A stretch of 64,000 nucleotides of DNA from an uncultured Flavobacteriaceae bacterium (GTDB lineage: Bacteria; Bacteroidota; Bacteroidia; Flavobacteriales; Flavobacteriaceae), in NCBI GenBank assembly GCA_943788165.1, contig CALSPF010000001.1, positions 124,001 to 188,000 on the forward strand, written 5' to 3'. Every line of letters starts with the position of its first letter. The stretch's first letter is position 1. Below the pieces are notes generated by a model that saw only the letters and a program-made list of their open reading frames with translations, ran no database searches and had not been told where the DNA came from. Positions 44,968 through 54,994 of this stretch are shown here, in pieces. Made by a program: the position numbers and the translations under genes.

Positions 44968-45840
44968 TTAATTCCGTTTGTCAAGACCCCAATAAAGTTT
45001 TTCGCGTAAAACGCTGTAGAAGGCAGTATCATTGAACTGTACTGTTGCAATGCTAAAATTTGCTTTCTTGATGTAAATGGGTGTGTTGTGTGCTAGGGTA
45101 ACCAAGCGGGAATCTAAGGACAATAAGTGCTGCTCTTCTCGACCAGAAACTTCTAGTTTAATGGTAGAATGATCGGGTAAAACAAGCGGACGAATATTGA
45201 GATTGTGTGGTGCAATAGGGGTCATTACAAAACTGGGTGTTTCTGGTAAAACAATGGGGCCACCACTGCTCAAGTTGTAGCCTGTGGAGCCGGTAGGTGT
45301 TGCCACAATTAAACCATCGGCCCAATAAGTTGTTAAGGGGTGCCCTTCAATCTCTGTTTGAATGCTAATTAAAGAGGCTGTGTCTTTTCGACTTACACTG
45401 ATTTCGTTTAATGCATATGGAAAATCATTTAAGAGGGCTTGTTGATCGCCAATTTTAACTTCCAGAAGACTGCGTTTAATCAAGGTAAATTTCTTTTCCC
45501 ACAAAAGCTGGAGTCCTTTATTTAAAGACTCTTTTTGCAAGCTAGTTAAAAAGCCTAGACGCCCCGTATTGATTCCTAAAATGGGGACATTGCTTTCCCG
45601 AACCGTGGTTACTGCTTGAAGCATTGAGCCATCGCCTCCAATGCAAATCAAAAAAGATGTAGTAGAACTTAATGTTTCGAAAATAGTGAGCTGTTCTTTT
45701 AAGGCAATGTCTTCTAGGCCATCGTGTAGGTTTTTATCAATGATTACATTGATATTTAACCCCATTAAATGTTCAATTACTCCCTCGGCATAGCCAACGG
45801 CAGTAGAGTTGATAAAAGGACAAATTACAGCAATCTGCAT
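44968..45840 (-). CDS. nadK: NAD kinase
   Basis: About 290 residues from the ATG at 45840. The enzyme phosphorylates NAD to NADP. The ATP/NAD site GGDGSML is present, followed by GINTGRLGFLTSL, YWADGLIVATPTGSTGYNLSSGGPI and the C-terminal PHNLNIRPLVL. The frame reaches 45858, but an exact -7 box lies at 45863-45856, so the first in-frame ATG at 45858 would overlap the promoter and 45840 is the better start. It heads the minus-strand envelope operon. Confidence 0.96.
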   Translation of the reverse strand: MQIAVICPFINSTAVGYAEGVIEHLMGLNINVIIDKNLHDGLEDIALKEQLTIFETLSSTTSFLICIGGDGSMLQAVTTVRESNVPILGINTGRLGFLTSLQKESLNKGLQLLWEKKFTLIKRSLLEVKIGDQQALLNDFPYALNEISVSRKDTASLISIQTEIEGHPLTTYWADGLIVATPTGSTGYNLSSGGPIVLPETPSFVMTPIAPHNLNIRPLVLPDHSTIKLEVSGREEQHLLSLDSRLVTLAHNTPIYIKKANFSIATVQFNDTAFYSVLREKLYWGLDKRN

Positions 45841-45855
45841 CACAAAGAATTTGTA

Positions 45856-45863
45856 CAAAAATA
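45856..45863 (-). promoter_or_regulatory. Bacteroidota -7 box of nadK
   Basis: On the minus strand TATTTTTG fits TAnnTTTG and lies 15 bp before the preferred nadK start (45840). No clear -33 TTG was seen. Confidence 0.5.
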
Positions 45864-45966
45864 CAAAATATTCATTCCCCTTTTTTTATACGCCAAAGAA
45901 GTTCACTTTTCAATCCAATTGGTAGGGTAACGGACTTGAAGTTTGTAATTTTACAAAAAATTATTC

Positions 45967-46683
45967 ATGGCAAAATTAAGTGTCAACATCAACAAGGTAG
46001 CGACTTTACGCAACTCACGTGGAGGTGATGTGCCCAATTTATTGAAGGTTGCAACAGATTTACAGGCTTTTGGTGCAGAGGGTATAACCGTCCACCCACG
46101 ACCAGATCAACGTCATATTCGATATGCAGACGCCAAAGCCTTGCCATCTGTAGTAACAACCGAATATAATATAGAGGGTAATCCAATCAACGAATTCATG
46201 GATTTGGTTCTCGCCATTAAGCCTACACAGGTTACTTTGGTTCCCGATGCTGTAGATGCCTTAACTTCCAATGCAGGATGGGATACTATTGCCAATGCCT
46301 CTTTTTTAAAAGAAGTGATTCACCGTTTTAAGGCAGAAAATATTCGTACATCTATTTTTGTTGATCCAGATCTTAACATGATTGAAGGCGCTGTAGCTAC
46401 TGGTTCAGATCGCATCGAATTGTATACTGAAGCATATGCACATTATTACCCTCAAAATAAAGAACTGGCCATTGCTCCTTATCGTGAAGCAGCCCTCTTA
46501 GCAAACAAATTAGGCTTAGGGATCAATGCAGGTCATGATTTGAGCTTAGAAAATATTTCTTTTTTCGTGCAAGAAATACCAGATTTATTGGAGGTATCTA
46601 TTGGTCATGCCCTCATGAGCGAATCTTTGTATTTAGGATTTGAGACAGTTGTTCAGCGCTACTTATCTTGTCTGTCAAAATGA
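45967..46683 (+). CDS. pdxJ: Pyridoxine 5'-phosphate synthase
   Basis: A 238-residue TIM-barrel enzyme of the DXP-dependent vitamin B6 pathway, condensing deoxyxylulose 5-phosphate with 3-amino-2-oxopropyl phosphate. Family motifs are LSVNINKVATLRNSRGG, GITVHPRPDQRHI, FVDPD and GINAGHDLSLENI. Length is standard. It runs divergently from nadK and overlaps the hydrolase start by 4 bp (ATGA). Confidence 0.97.
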   Translation: MAKLSVNINKVATLRNSRGGDVPNLLKVATDLQAFGAEGITVHPRPDQRHIRYADAKALPSVVTTEYNIEGNPINEFMDLVLAIKPTQVTLVPDAVDALTSNAGWDTIANASFLKEVIHRFKAENIRTSIFVDPDLNMIEGAVATGSDRIELYTEAYAHYYPQNKELAIAPYREAALLANKLGLGINAGHDLSLENISFFVQEIPDLLEVSIGHALMSESLYLGFETVVQRYLSCLSK

Positions 46684-47453
46684 AGCAATTACACGCATTA
46701 GTTCTTGGTGAAGGATCACGCGATTTGATCATTCTTCATGGTTTTTTAGGGATGGGCGATAATTGGAAAACTCATGCAAAGCAATGGGTTGCCCAAGGTT
46801 GGCATGTGCACTTGATCGATCAGCGCAACCACGGAAGAAGTTTTTGGAGCACAGCGTTTAACTATGCTTTACTGGCAGAAGACATTCACCATTATCTAAC
46901 CGAAAATAAAGTAGAACATGCAACTGTATTAGGGCATTCTATGGGAGGAAAAGTAGCCATGTTGTTGGCTTGTCTCCATCCGGAGAAAGTCGATCAATTG
47001 ATTGTTGCGGATATTGCCCCCAAGACTTATCCTTCCCATCATCAAATGATTTTAAATGGCTTGGCTTCTCTTGATTTTTCAGTGATTAAAAGTAGAAAAG
47101 AAGCCGATGATGCGCTGGCCGAGTTTATCAAAGATGCCGGAACACGTCAGTTTTTGCTTAAAAACATTTACCGAATTACTCCCACTCAACTGGGCCTTCG
47201 CCTGAATGTTGACGTATTAAAAAACGTGAGCGAGCAAATTGGGGAGACAATGGGACAAGAGCTGGTTTATCAAGGAGAAACACTTTTTCTTAAAGGCGTT
47301 AACTCTGGTTACATTGAAAACGAAGATAAAGTTCTGATTCGTCATCACTTTCCCAAGGCAAAAATTGTAAGTATTGAGCGTGCCGGACATTGGCTCCATG
47401 CTGAAAATCCAAAAGACTTTGCTCAGGCAATTGAAAATTGGTGGCAGCTATAA
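46680..47453 (+). CDS. Alpha/beta hydrolase (YbfF-like esterase)
   Basis: About 257 residues from the ATG at 46680, which overlaps the pdxJ stop as ATGA; the open frame continues upstream, but this is the natural coupled start. The nucleophile elbow is GHSMGG (S87). LHGFLGMGDNWK forms the oxyanion region and AGHWLHAENP supplies the catalytic histidine. It belongs to the YbfF/abhydrolase group with thioesterase/esterase activity; the natural substrate is unknown. Pairing with pdxJ is common in Bacteroidota. Confidence 0.92.
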   Translation: MKQLHALVLGEGSRDLIILHGFLGMGDNWKTHAKQWVAQGWHVHLIDQRNHGRSFWSTAFNYALLAEDIHHYLTENKVEHATVLGHSMGGKVAMLLACLHPEKVDQLIVADIAPKTYPSHHQMILNGLASLDFSVIKSRKEADDALAEFIKDAGTRQFLLKNIYRITPTQLGLRLNVDVLKNVSEQIGETMGQELVYQGETLFLKGVNSGYIENEDKVLIRHHFPKAKIVSIERAGHWLHAENPKDFAQAIENWWQL

Positions 47454-47532
47454 GATTTCACACTTTACCACCAAATTGTGAAAAAACATGGGAGTCAACA
47501 ATATTCGGCTCAACTGTACTATTTTTGTAAGG

Positions 47533-48027
47533 ATGAAAACACCGAAATTACGTTTTGTTACTCCTGATGATATGGAAGCCGTTTTAGGACTAATCCAAGA
47601 ACTTGCTGATTTTGAAAAGGAACCTGAAGCGGTTATTGTCACAGTAAAAGACCTACAGCGCGATGCTTTTGGAGATCAACCAAAGTTTAGCTGTATCGTT
47701 GCAGAAAAAGAGGGTGTTATTGTAGGAATGGCCTTGTTTTATCCACGTTATTCTACTTGGAAAGGACCTACATTGCACTTGGAAGATTTAATCGTTACCC
47801 AGCCTGAACGTGGAACGGGTGTTGGAAAAGCACTCTATACTGCCTTTATTGCCGAAGGGAAAAAGCAAGGGGTAGAAAGAATAGAATGGGTGGTATTGGA
47901 TTGGAATAAACATGCGGTCGAGTTTTATAAAAAGAGTGGCGCCAACGTTTTAACCGATTGGCAAACAGTACAAATGGATCAAACGGCAATGGGCCGTTAC
48001 TTAGCAACTGAGAATGAGAATATTTAA
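47533..48027 (+). CDS. GNAT family N-acetyltransferase
   Basis: About 164 residues from the ATG at 47533 (MKTPKLRFVTPDD); codons upstream to 47488 do not look coding. The acetyl-CoA motif A is LEDLIVTQPERGTGVGKALYTAF, followed by the motif B segment WVVLDWNKHAVEFYKKSGA. It resembles the diamine/spermidine N-acetyltransferase-like (SAT-type) GNAT proteins; the substrate cannot be told. Its stop overlaps lysC by 14 bp, so it shares a transcript with aspartate kinase. Confidence 0.9.
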   Translation: MKTPKLRFVTPDDMEAVLGLIQELADFEKEPEAVIVTVKDLQRDAFGDQPKFSCIVAEKEGVIVGMALFYPRYSTWKGPTLHLEDLIVTQPERGTGVGKALYTAFIAEGKKQGVERIEWVVLDWNKHAVEFYKKSGANVLTDWQTVQMDQTAMGRYLATENENI

Positions 48028-49270
48028 GTTTGGTGGAGCATCTGTAAAAGATGCTGCAAGTGTAAAAAATGTAGCAACGGTCCTTCAAAAAGAAGGTCAT
48101 GAGGATGTCTTGGTTGTTGTATCTGCAATGGGTAAAACAACAAATTCTCTTGAATCTATTGTTGAGACCTATTTAAACGATCGCGGCCAATTGAAAGCAG
48201 TTGTGCAGGAATTAGAACGTTTTCACCTTGAAATAATTGACGAATTACTGGACAAAGACAAAGATCCTTTAAAGGAAAAAGTAAAGTCATTGACCCAAGA
48301 ATTGTTGCAATTCCTTGAGCATAATAAGTCTCCCAACTACAGTTTTGTCTACGATCAAACGGTTAGTTTTGGAGAACTGATTTCTACTACGATCATCGCC
48401 TATTATTTGAAGACTATTGGGCTCCCGGCGCTGTGGTTAGATGCGCGTAAGTGTGTCAAGACAGATAGTTACTACCGCGACGCAAATTTGGATTGGGAAG
48501 AAACTCAAAAGCAAATTATGGCACAGGTCAATGGTTCTAACCTGATTATTTCACAGGGATTTATTGGGAGCGATTCAAATAATTTCACCACTACACTTGG
48601 GCGGGAAGGATCAGATTATTCTGCAGCTATTTTCGCCTATGCTCTAGGAGCAGAATCGGTTACCATTTGGAAAGATGTTCCTGGTGTATTGAATGGAGAT
48701 CCTCGCGAGTTTAAGGATACCGTATTGCTTCATCAAATTTCCTATCGAGAGGCCATTGAATTGGCTTTCTATGGTGCCTCGGTTATTCATCCAAAAACAC
48801 TCCAGCCCTTACAGCGTAAAGAAATCCCTTTATATGTTCGTTCATTTTTGAATCCTGAGGGGACGGGAACCGCTGTGTCTAAAGGAAAAACCTTGGACCC
48901 TTATGTACCTTGTTATATCATCAAGAAAGATCAAGTTTTGCTAAAGCTTTCTTCGCTCGATTTTTCTTTTATAGTGGAAGATAACATTGCCCAAATATTT
49001 GGCTTGTTAGCTACTTACCAAATGCGAGTAGAGCTGATCCAAAATTCAGCCATTAGTTTCTCTGTTGTTGTCAATAACAAATATAATCGTTTAGAAGAAT
49101 TGTTGGTGGAACTTCGTGCTAAATTTAAAGTTACGGTTACCGAGAATGTGAACCTATTTACTGTACGTCATTTTGATCGGGCGGCCAAAGAAAAAGTGCG
49201 CAGTCATGGCGATAAGATTTTGCTGGAACAGCGAACGCAAAAAACCCTTCAGGTGGTTCTTAAAAATTAA
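48014..49270 (+). CDS. lysC: Aspartate kinase
   Basis: A 418-residue monofunctional aspartokinase, first step towards lysine, threonine, methionine and diaminopimelate. The N-terminal FKFGGASVKDAASV binds substrate. GREGSDYSAAIFAYALGAESVTIWKDVPGVLNGDPR forms the kinase core, and two ACT-type domains follow (from about residue 290). It overlaps the GNAT gene by 14 bp and converges with the 2-hydroxyacid dehydrogenase gene, overlapping it by 4 bp. Confidence 0.95.
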   Translation: MRIFKFGGASVKDAASVKNVATVLQKEGHEDVLVVVSAMGKTTNSLESIVETYLNDRGQLKAVVQELERFHLEIIDELLDKDKDPLKEKVKSLTQELLQFLEHNKSPNYSFVYDQTVSFGELISTTIIAYYLKTIGLPALWLDARKCVKTDSYYRDANLDWEETQKQIMAQVNGSNLIISQGFIGSDSNNFTTTLGREGSDYSAAIFAYALGAESVTIWKDVPGVLNGDPREFKDTVLLHQISYREAIELAFYGASVIHPKTLQPLQRKEIPLYVRSFLNPEGTGTAVSKGKTLDPYVPCYIIKKDQVLLKLSSLDFSFIVEDNIAQIFGLLATYQMRVELIQNSAISFSVVVNNKYNRLEELLVELRAKFKVTVTENVNLFTVRHFDRAAKEKVRSHGDKILLEQRTQKTLQVVLKN

Positions 49271-50211
49271 CGAACACCGTAGTTAGCTAAAATCTGTGCA
49301 ACAATAATTTCGGCTAATTTGCGGTGACTTTCTATGCTCCATCCTGCTACATGAGGGGAAAGGGAAACGTTCTCTGCTTCCAAGAGGTAGTTGAAATCTG
49401 CTGGTGGAGAATTGTAAAATAAATTTTCGAAGGAACTTTTTTCATATTCCAACACGTCTAAAGCGGCTCCTTTTACCTTTCCGCTTTTAAGTGCCTCCAC
49501 CAGGGCCAAGGTAACTAATGCAGTACCTCGAGCGGTATTGATGAGCCAAAAAGGATGTTGCATTTGTTTAAAAAATGAGGCATCGAGCATTCCTTTGGTT
49601 AGGTCAGTTTGAGGAGTGTGCAGACTCAAAACAGTTGCTTTTTCTTGTAATTCCTTTAAAGACACTTGACGGGCAAAGGCGTCTGCTTCTTTGGGTTCAA
49701 TATCGTAAAAGATGACCTCTTTTACGTCAAAGCCTTTGAGTTTTTTAGCGAAGCTTTTCCCCATATTTCCATAGCCAACAATTCCGACTGTTTTCCCTTC
49801 GAGTTCTTCGCCGCGATGTGTTTCACGTAACCAATCACCAGCACGTATTGACTGATGCGCTAGACGTAATTTATTCATTAAGCCCAAGAGCATTCCGAGG
49901 GCGTGTTCACCCACTGCATTTGCGTTTCCCATTGGGGCGGCAAAGAGTTGAATTTTTCTTTTTTTTGCGGTTTCAGCATCAATATTTTCTACACCGGCTC
50001 CTACACGAGCAATGAATTTTAATTGCGGGCCTTTACTCAAGAAGGCTTTATCGATGGGAAATCTACTACGAACAACAATTCCTTGGTAGTCAGGGAGCAT
50101 TGCTTCTATGTCTTTTTTTGCTGTAGTATACGCTTGTGTATTTTCAAAACCAGCATTATTTAATTGCTGAATGAGTAGCGGATGATTTTCGTCTAAATGG
50201 AGAATTCTCAT
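49267..50211 (-). CDS. D-2-hydroxyacid dehydrogenase (phosphoglycerate dehydrogenase-like)
   Basis: A 314-residue NAD-dependent D-isomer-specific 2-hydroxyacid dehydrogenase. The nucleotide-binding motif is GIVGYGNMG. Catalytic residues fall in INTARG (Arg), ALDVLEYEKS (Glu) and SPHVAGWS (His). ARVGAGVENID is the usual N-terminal substrate-domain motif. In Bacteroidota this type is often assigned to phosphoglycerate dehydrogenase (serine biosynthesis) but other hydroxyacids are possible. It lies 3 bp downstream of mgtE on the minus strand. Confidence 0.9.
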   Translation of the reverse strand: MRILHLDENHPLLIQQLNNAGFENTQAYTTAKKDIEAMLPDYQGIVVRSRFPIDKAFLSKGPQLKFIARVGAGVENIDAETAKKRKIQLFAAPMGNANAVGEHALGMLLGLMNKLRLAHQSIRAGDWLRETHRGEELEGKTVGIVGYGNMGKSFAKKLKGFDVKEVIFYDIEPKEADAFARQVSLKELQEKATVLSLHTPQTDLTKGMLDASFFKQMQHPFWLINTARGTALVTLALVEALKSGKVKGAALDVLEYEKSSFENLFYNSPPADFNYLLEAENVSLSPHVAGWSIESHRKLAEIIVAQILANYGVR

Positions 50212-50214
50212 GGA

Positions 50215-51573
50215 CTAAAAACCAAGAATTTGTTGGGCCATAAAAAAGAAAAGGTAGATCCCGAATATATCATTTGCTGTGGTAATAAACGGTCCTGTTG
50301 CGATTGCAGGATCGATTCCGCGTTTTTCCAAAACAATAGGGACAAAGGTGCCAATTAGGGCAGCCATAACAATTACGCTCATCATTGAGCTAGCAACGGT
50401 GAGGCTTAAAACCAATTCTTGCCCGGTGAAATGCCCAAACAATACGAGAAATATCGCCAAGAAAAAACCATTGATGAGGCTTAATCCAACTTCTTTAAAT
50501 AAACGCTGCACGAGAGACCCTTTGACAACATCATTGGCCAAGCCTTGCACAATAATCGCGGAAGACTGTACACCAACATTTCCAGCCATTGCGGCAATAA
50601 GTGGGGTATAGAAAAACAAACTCCGCAGTTGAGGTTGATTCATAATGGTTTCAAAATCCTTGAGAATAAAAACACTTCCAAGTCCACCCAGAAGACCTAA
50701 AAATAACCAAGGAAGTCGGGCTCTAGTTAATTCTAAAATAGTGTCATCGGCTTCAACATCATTAGAAATACCTGCGGCAAGCTGGTAATCTTTATCGGCT
50801 TCTTCTTTAATTACATCAACAATATCGTCAATGGTAATACGTCCTAATAATTCTTTTTTATTGTTTACTACAGGAATGGCTTCTAGGTCATATTTAGACA
50901 TTATTCTAGCCACTTCTTCCACATCGGTGTCTACATAGACAAAGTCTACTTTTGGGATATAAATATCCTTTACGATTGCCTTGGAACTTGCCGTTAATAG
51001 ATCTTTTAATGAAAGTCTTCCAAGTAATTGATTCTTTGCATTGACCACATAGATCGAGTGCACACGGGTAACTTCTTCGGCCTGTTTGCGCATGGAGTTA
51101 ACACATTTTAATACACTCAGGTCCTCGTGTACTTTTACTAATTCTTTTGCCATTAATCCACCGGCAGAATCCTCTTCGTATTTTAAAAGTTCCCGAATAT
51201 CTTTTAAATGCTCGGTGTCTTCAATTTGCGAAAGAACTTTTTCTTGCCGTTCCTCGGGTAATTCTGCGATGATATCTGCAGCATCATCAGTATCCAGTTC
51301 CTCGAGTTCTTCGGCTATTTCTTTGGCAGAAAGTTGGCGTAATATTTTTTCTCTAAAGTCCTCGTCAACTTCAGTTAAAGCATCCGCTGTTTTTTCACTA
51401 TCGAGTAATTTAACAAGGTAAATAGCATCCTCTAGTGTTAGCTGTTCAGAAATTTCAGCAATATCCGCATAGTGAAGCTCGTGCAGCTGCTTTTTGAGTT
51501 TCTTGTCCTGTTCTTTTTGGATAAGATCCTTTATTGCTGCTAAAAAATCTTCGTCAAGTTGAAAGTTGGCCAT
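50215..51573 (-). CDS. mgtE: Magnesium transporter MgtE
   Basis: About 452 residues from the ATG at 51573 ([10 protein letters not shown]); a second ATG 6 bp upstream is possible. The N-terminal MgtE superhelical domain ([19 protein letters not shown]) is followed by a CBS pair (about residues 130-255) and five C-terminal helices with [17 protein letters not shown] and the pore-helix phrase [13 protein letters not shown]. It is a Mg2+-gated Mg2+ channel of the inner membrane. It overlaps the 3' end of rsmA by about 20 bp. Confidence 0.95.
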   Translation of the reverse strand: MANFQLDEDFLAAIKDLIQKEQDKKLKKQLHELHYADIAEISEQLTLEDAIYLVKLLDSEKTADALTEVDEDFREKILRQLSAKEIAEELEELDTDDAADIIAELPEERQEKVLSQIEDTEHLKDIRELLKYEEDSAGGLMAKELVKVHEDLSVLKCVNSMRKQAEEVTRVHSIYVVNAKNQLLGRLSLKDLLTASSKAIVKDIYIPKVDFVYVDTDVEEVARIMSKYDLEAIPVVNNKKELLGRITIDDIVDVIKEEADKDYQLAAGISNDVEADDTILELTRARLPWLFLGLLGGLGSVFILKDFETIMNQPQLRSLFFYTPLIAAMAGNVGVQSSAIIVQGLANDVVKGSLVQRLFKEVGLSLINGFFLAIFLVLFGHFTGQELVLSLTVASSMMSVIVMAALIGTFVPIVLEKRGIDPAIATGPFITTANDIFGIYLFFFMAQQILGF

Positions 51574-52339
51574 GTTCAATTTTGTTCGTCAGTGCAATAA
51601 AATCGGCTCCCGAAAGTTTTTCAGGCCGTAGGTCAAAGATACTATCTTCTGTAAGATCTTTAGAGAGTCCGAGCGTTTTTAAACTATTTCGAATTGTTTT
51701 TCGCCTTTGCTGAAAACTCATTTTAACTACTCTAAAAAGTAATTTTTCATCGCAATTGAGCGAAAAATCCACTTTTCTTTTCAAAGAAATCACCCCAGAA
51801 TCTACTTTTGGCGGCGGGTTAAAAACACCTGGGAGAACTGTGAATTCGTATTTTACCTCATAAAATAGCTGTGTGAGAACCGAGAGGATCCCGTATTTCT
51901 TTGTGCCGGGTGGTTCACAAATTCGCTGAGCAACTTCTTTTTGGAACATGCCAGCAAAAAAAGGAATTTGCTCTCTGTTTTCAATGGTTCTGAAAACAAT
52001 TTGTGTCGAGATATTGTAGGGGAAATTTCCGATTATGGCAAATTGATCCTCTCCCATAAGGCTAGGAATGTCAATTTTAAGAAAATCTCCTTCGTGTATG
52101 GAGTCAACCATGGATGGGTAGGCGGCTTGCAAATAAAGAATAGACTCTGAGTCGAGCTCAATCAAGGAGACTTTATTTTCTTTCCACGGCAAGTACTGGG
52201 TGAGTACCCCCATTCCGGGTCCTATTTCAAGTACACGGTCATAGGTGTCAAAAGATAATGTGTTTGCAATTTTCTCTGCAATAGAAAGATCTGTCAAAAA
52301 ATGCTGCCCTAATTTTTTCTTTGGGCGTACGGTTTTCAT
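51554..52339 (-). CDS. rsmA: 16S rRNA (adenine(1518)-N(6)/adenine(1519)-N(6))-dimethyltransferase
   Basis: A 261-residue KsgA/RsmA that dimethylates two adenines near the 3' end of 16S rRNA. The start [13 protein letters not shown]-binding [15 protein letters not shown] and catalytic GNFPYNIST are intact, as is the C-terminal [14 protein letters not shown]. Its ATG overlaps the stop of the DUF4286 gene by one base (TAATG), showing coupled translation. Kasugamycin resistance arises from loss of this gene in other bacteria; here it looks functional. Confidence 0.97.
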   Translation of the reverse strand: MKTVRPKKKLGQHFLTDLSIAEKIANTLSFDTYDRVLEIGPGMGVLTQYLPWKENKVSLIELDSESILYLQAAYPSMVDSIHEGDFLKIDIPSLMGEDQFAIIGNFPYNISTQIVFRTIENREQIPFFAGMFQKEVAQRICEPPGTKKYGILSVLTQLFYEVKYEFTVLPGVFNPPPKVDSGVISLKRKVDFSLNCDEKLLFRVVKMSFQQRRKTIRNSLKTLGLSKDLTEDSIFDLRPEKLSGADFIALTNKIEHGQLST

Positions 52340-52650
52340 TACAAAGAAAGAATTTCTTCGAGTTGAGTCCGAAAAGCAAGTATAGAACTGCCAAAACGGT
52401 CTTGGGCTTCTTGCCGCAGACTTTCAGCATTTTCGCTTAAATACTGCTCATATTCCTTAGATGAAGCGCAGTGGTATTGCGTTGCGTAGCTCACTCCACC
52501 TTGGTCTTGATTGGTAACGACTTTAAAAAGTTTTGCCTGTGTAAATTTACCCGTATTCAAAACTGCAGGGATGTGTTCATCTCGCATCCAGTCAAGCCAT
52601 TTTCCTTCTAAAGAAGATTCTACGTGTACTGTAACGTTGTAAATAAACAT
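52339..52650 (-). CDS. DUF4286 family protein
   Basis: About 103 residues from the ATG at 52650, three bases after the serS stop; the frame extends upstream into serS but [22 protein letters not shown] is the normal beginning of the family. It has a ferredoxin-like alpha/beta pattern with [20 protein letters not shown] in the middle. DUF4286 is a small Bacteroidota family of unknown function, commonly next to serS or rsmA. It is coupled to both neighbours here. Confidence 0.88.
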   Translation of the reverse strand: MFIYNVTVHVESSLEGKWLDWMRDEHIPAVLNTGKFTQAKLFKVVTNQDQGGVSYATQYHCASSKEYEQYLSENAESLRQEAQDRFGSSILAFRTQLEEILSL

Positions 52651-52652
52651 AT

Positions 52653-53924
52653 TTAATTGATTTTTTCGAATCCAGCGTAAGGCACTAAAACTTTTGGAAT
52701 TATAATTCCGTCTGGGGTTTGACAATTTTCCAATAAAGTGGCTAATACACGTGGAAGTGCGAGAGAGCTTCCGTTCAAGGTGTGAACATTTTTTTTCTGT
52801 CCATCTTTGGTGCGATAGCGTAATTGTAAACGTTCGGCTTGATAGCTTTCAAAAGTAGAAACTGAACTGATTTCAAGCCATTTTTCTTGAGCAGCAGAAT
52901 ACAATTCAAAATCATAGGTCAAGGCAGCAGTGAAACCAAGATCACCACCACACAAACGCAAAACACGATAAGGTACTTCCAATTCAATCAGAATTCCTTT
53001 TACATGCTCCATCATTTCTTTAAGAGCAGCATTTGATCGTTCTTGGGTTTCGAGACGTACAATTTCAACTTTATCAAATTGATGTAATCGATTTAAACCA
53101 CGAACATGCGCTCCATAACTACCCGCTTCTCTTCTAAAACAAGGGGTGCATCCAGTAACAGCAATTGGCAATTGACTTTCTTCCAACAAAACGTTACGAA
53201 ACATATTGGTTAAGGGAACTTCTGCGGTCGGTATAAGGTATAGATTGTCTCCACCAACATGGTACATTTGCCCTTCTTTGTCGGGTAATTGTCCTGTCCC
53301 ATATGCAGATGCTTCATTGACTAAATGAGGGACTTGTGTTTCTTCATAACCAGCGGCAGTGTTTTTATCCAGGAAATAATTGATAAGTGCGCGTTGAAGC
53401 CGTGCACCTTTTCCTTTGTAGACAGGAAATCCTGCACCCGTAATTTTACTTCCTAAATCAAAATCGATGAGGTCATATTTTTTCGCTAACTCCCAATGGG
53501 GAAGAGCCCCTTCTGCCAGAACGGGATTTCCCCCTCCTTTTTCGATTTCTTCATTGTCTTCTTCTGAAACACCAGAAGGGACACTTTCTTGTGGGATATT
53601 TGGCACTTGATACCGAAGCTCTAGAAGTTCTTTTTCTATAGACTGCATTTGCTCTTGCAAGACTTTTGAACTGTTTTTTAATTCTCCAGAGCGTTCTTTG
53701 AGGCCTTGAGCTTCTTGTGCTTTCCCGGTCTTGAAAAGCTGTCCAATTTGTTTGGCCAACTGATTGGCTTCTGCCAACTGACGGTCCAATTCTGTTTGGG
53801 TAGCACGACGTTTTTCATCCAACGCCAATATTTGATCAATCAAATCGAGTTGTTTGAAATTGCGTTTTTGCAAACGCTCATTCGCAAGGGCTTTGTTTTC
53901 TCTAAGTTGTTTTAATGGTATCAT
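52653..53924 (-). CDS. serS: Serine-tRNA ligase
   Basis: A 423-residue class II synthetase charging tRNA-Ser (and tRNA-Sec where present). The N-terminal long coiled-coil arm (about residues 30-100) is followed by the catalytic core with TAEVPLTNMFRN, CFRREAGSYGAHVRGLNRLHQFDKVE and the motif 3 NGSSLALPRVLATLLEN. Length is standard. It heads the minus-strand operon serS-DUF4286-rsmA-mgtE-dehydrogenase with its own consensus promoter. Confidence 0.97.
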   Translation of the reverse strand: MIPLKQLRENKALANERLQKRNFKQLDLIDQILALDEKRRATQTELDRQLAEANQLAKQIGQLFKTGKAQEAQGLKERSGELKNSSKVLQEQMQSIEKELLELRYQVPNIPQESVPSGVSEEDNEEIEKGGGNPVLAEGALPHWELAKKYDLIDFDLGSKITGAGFPVYKGKGARLQRALINYFLDKNTAAGYEETQVPHLVNEASAYGTGQLPDKEGQMYHVGGDNLYLIPTAEVPLTNMFRNVLLEESQLPIAVTGCTPCFRREAGSYGAHVRGLNRLHQFDKVEIVRLETQERSNAALKEMMEHVKGILIELEVPYRVLRLCGGDLGFTAALTYDFELYSAAQEKWLEISSVSTFESYQAERLQLRYRTKDGQKKNVHTLNGSSLALPRVLATLLENCQTPDGIIIPKVLVPYAGFEKIN

Positions 53925-53942
53925 GGACTATATTCTCTGGTG

Positions 53943-53950
53943 CAAAGATA
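53943..53950 (-). promoter_or_regulatory. Bacteroidota -7 box of serS
   Basis: On the minus strand TATCTTTG lies 18 bp upstream of the serS ATG and is followed by CACC, as at the heme O synthase promoter. It sits between serS and ribF on the same strand, so serS is not dependent on ribF transcription. Confidence 0.75.
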
Positions 53951-53973
53951 AAACTTTGAGAATCAATTCACCT

Positions 53974-54903
53974 CTATTTTACGGGAATCAATGTGCGACA
54001 CAATGCTTGATCGCTTCGCAATTGTTCTTTTAGTTTATCTAAAGAAGTAAACTTCTTTTCTTTTCTGATGTGTTGAAGGAATTCGATGGCTAATTCTTCT
54101 CCATATAGATCTTCTTGGAAATCGAAAAAATGAACTTCAAAGCTACGGGTTTCCCCTTCCAAAGTGGGACGAAAACCAATGTTCATCATTCCATATAGTA
54201 TTTCGTTCTCTCGTTTAGATTGAACAAAATAAACACCATCATCCGGGAGTAATTTATATTCTTCTTCAATGGTAATATTTGCCGTTGGATAATCAATTGT
54301 TCGTCCAATTTCCTCACCTTGAATGACCTTTCCTGTCAATTTAAATGGTCGATTTAAATAAGTGTTAGCGGTTGAAATATCTCCCTCGTTTAATGCGGTT
54401 CTAATTTTAGTTGAACTTACATTAACCGAGTCAATGTCTTTGGCTTCTATTTTATCTACTGAAAACCCATAGATGTCTCCAGCTAAAATTAAATCATCTA
54501 CAGTTGCCTCACGATTCCTGCCAAACCGATGATCATAGCCAATAATGAGGTGACCAATTTGTAAAGAATTAACCAAAATATCACGGGTGAATTCATCGGC
54601 CGACTGACGCGAAAATTCCCTCGAAAAAGGATGCACAATTAAAATATCTACGCCCAAACCTTCAAGCAATTGTTGCTTCTCGGCCAAGGTGTCGATAAGT
54701 CGGATTGAAGTGTCTTTTTGTAAGACCATTCTGGGATGTGGAAAAAAAGTAAGGACAACAGACAAAAGGTTCTTTTCTTTAGCACTATTGACCAAGCGTT
54801 GGATGATTTCGCGGTGGCCAACATGAACACCATCAAAGGTTCCAATGGTAAGTGAACATGCCTTGATGGCATGGTAGTTGTCAATGTTTAAAATGACCTT
54901 CAC
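53974..54903 (-). CDS. ribF: Bifunctional riboflavin kinase/FAD synthetase
   Basis: A 309-residue RibF. The N-terminal FAD synthetase domain has LTIGTFDGVHVGHREII and the second nucleotidyltransferase motif in VNVSSTKIRTAL. The C-terminal riboflavin kinase domain begins near residue 185 (RPFKLTGKVIQGEEIGRTIDYPTANI) and contains PDDGVYFV and SFEVHFFDF. It converts riboflavin to FMN and FAD. No FMN riboswitch was recognised upstream. Start ATG at 54903 gives the expected N-terminus. Confidence 0.96.
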   Translation of the reverse strand: MKVILNIDNYHAIKACSLTIGTFDGVHVGHREIIQRLVNSAKEKNLLSVVLTFFPHPRMVLQKDTSIRLIDTLAEKQQLLEGLGVDILIVHPFSREFSRQSADEFTRDILVNSLQIGHLIIGYDHRFGRNREATVDDLILAGDIYGFSVDKIEAKDIDSVNVSSTKIRTALNEGDISTANTYLNRPFKLTGKVIQGEEIGRTIDYPTANITIEEEYKLLPDDGVYFVQSKRENEILYGMMNIGFRPTLEGETRSFEVHFFDFQEDLYGEELAIEFLQHIRKEKKFTSLDKLKEQLRSDQALCRTLIPVK

Positions 54904-54994
54904 AAAAAATGTTTATCTTTATATATTGAAAGTAAAATTATGATATTTACTGCAATCCTAGGGTCAAAATACCGAAACATTTAAGGTTAAACGA

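Noticed and set aside
54904..54994. FMN riboswitch upstream of ribF
   Set aside because: The 91-bp gap between ribF and the metalloprotease is too short and AT-rich and has none of the conserved RFN elements.
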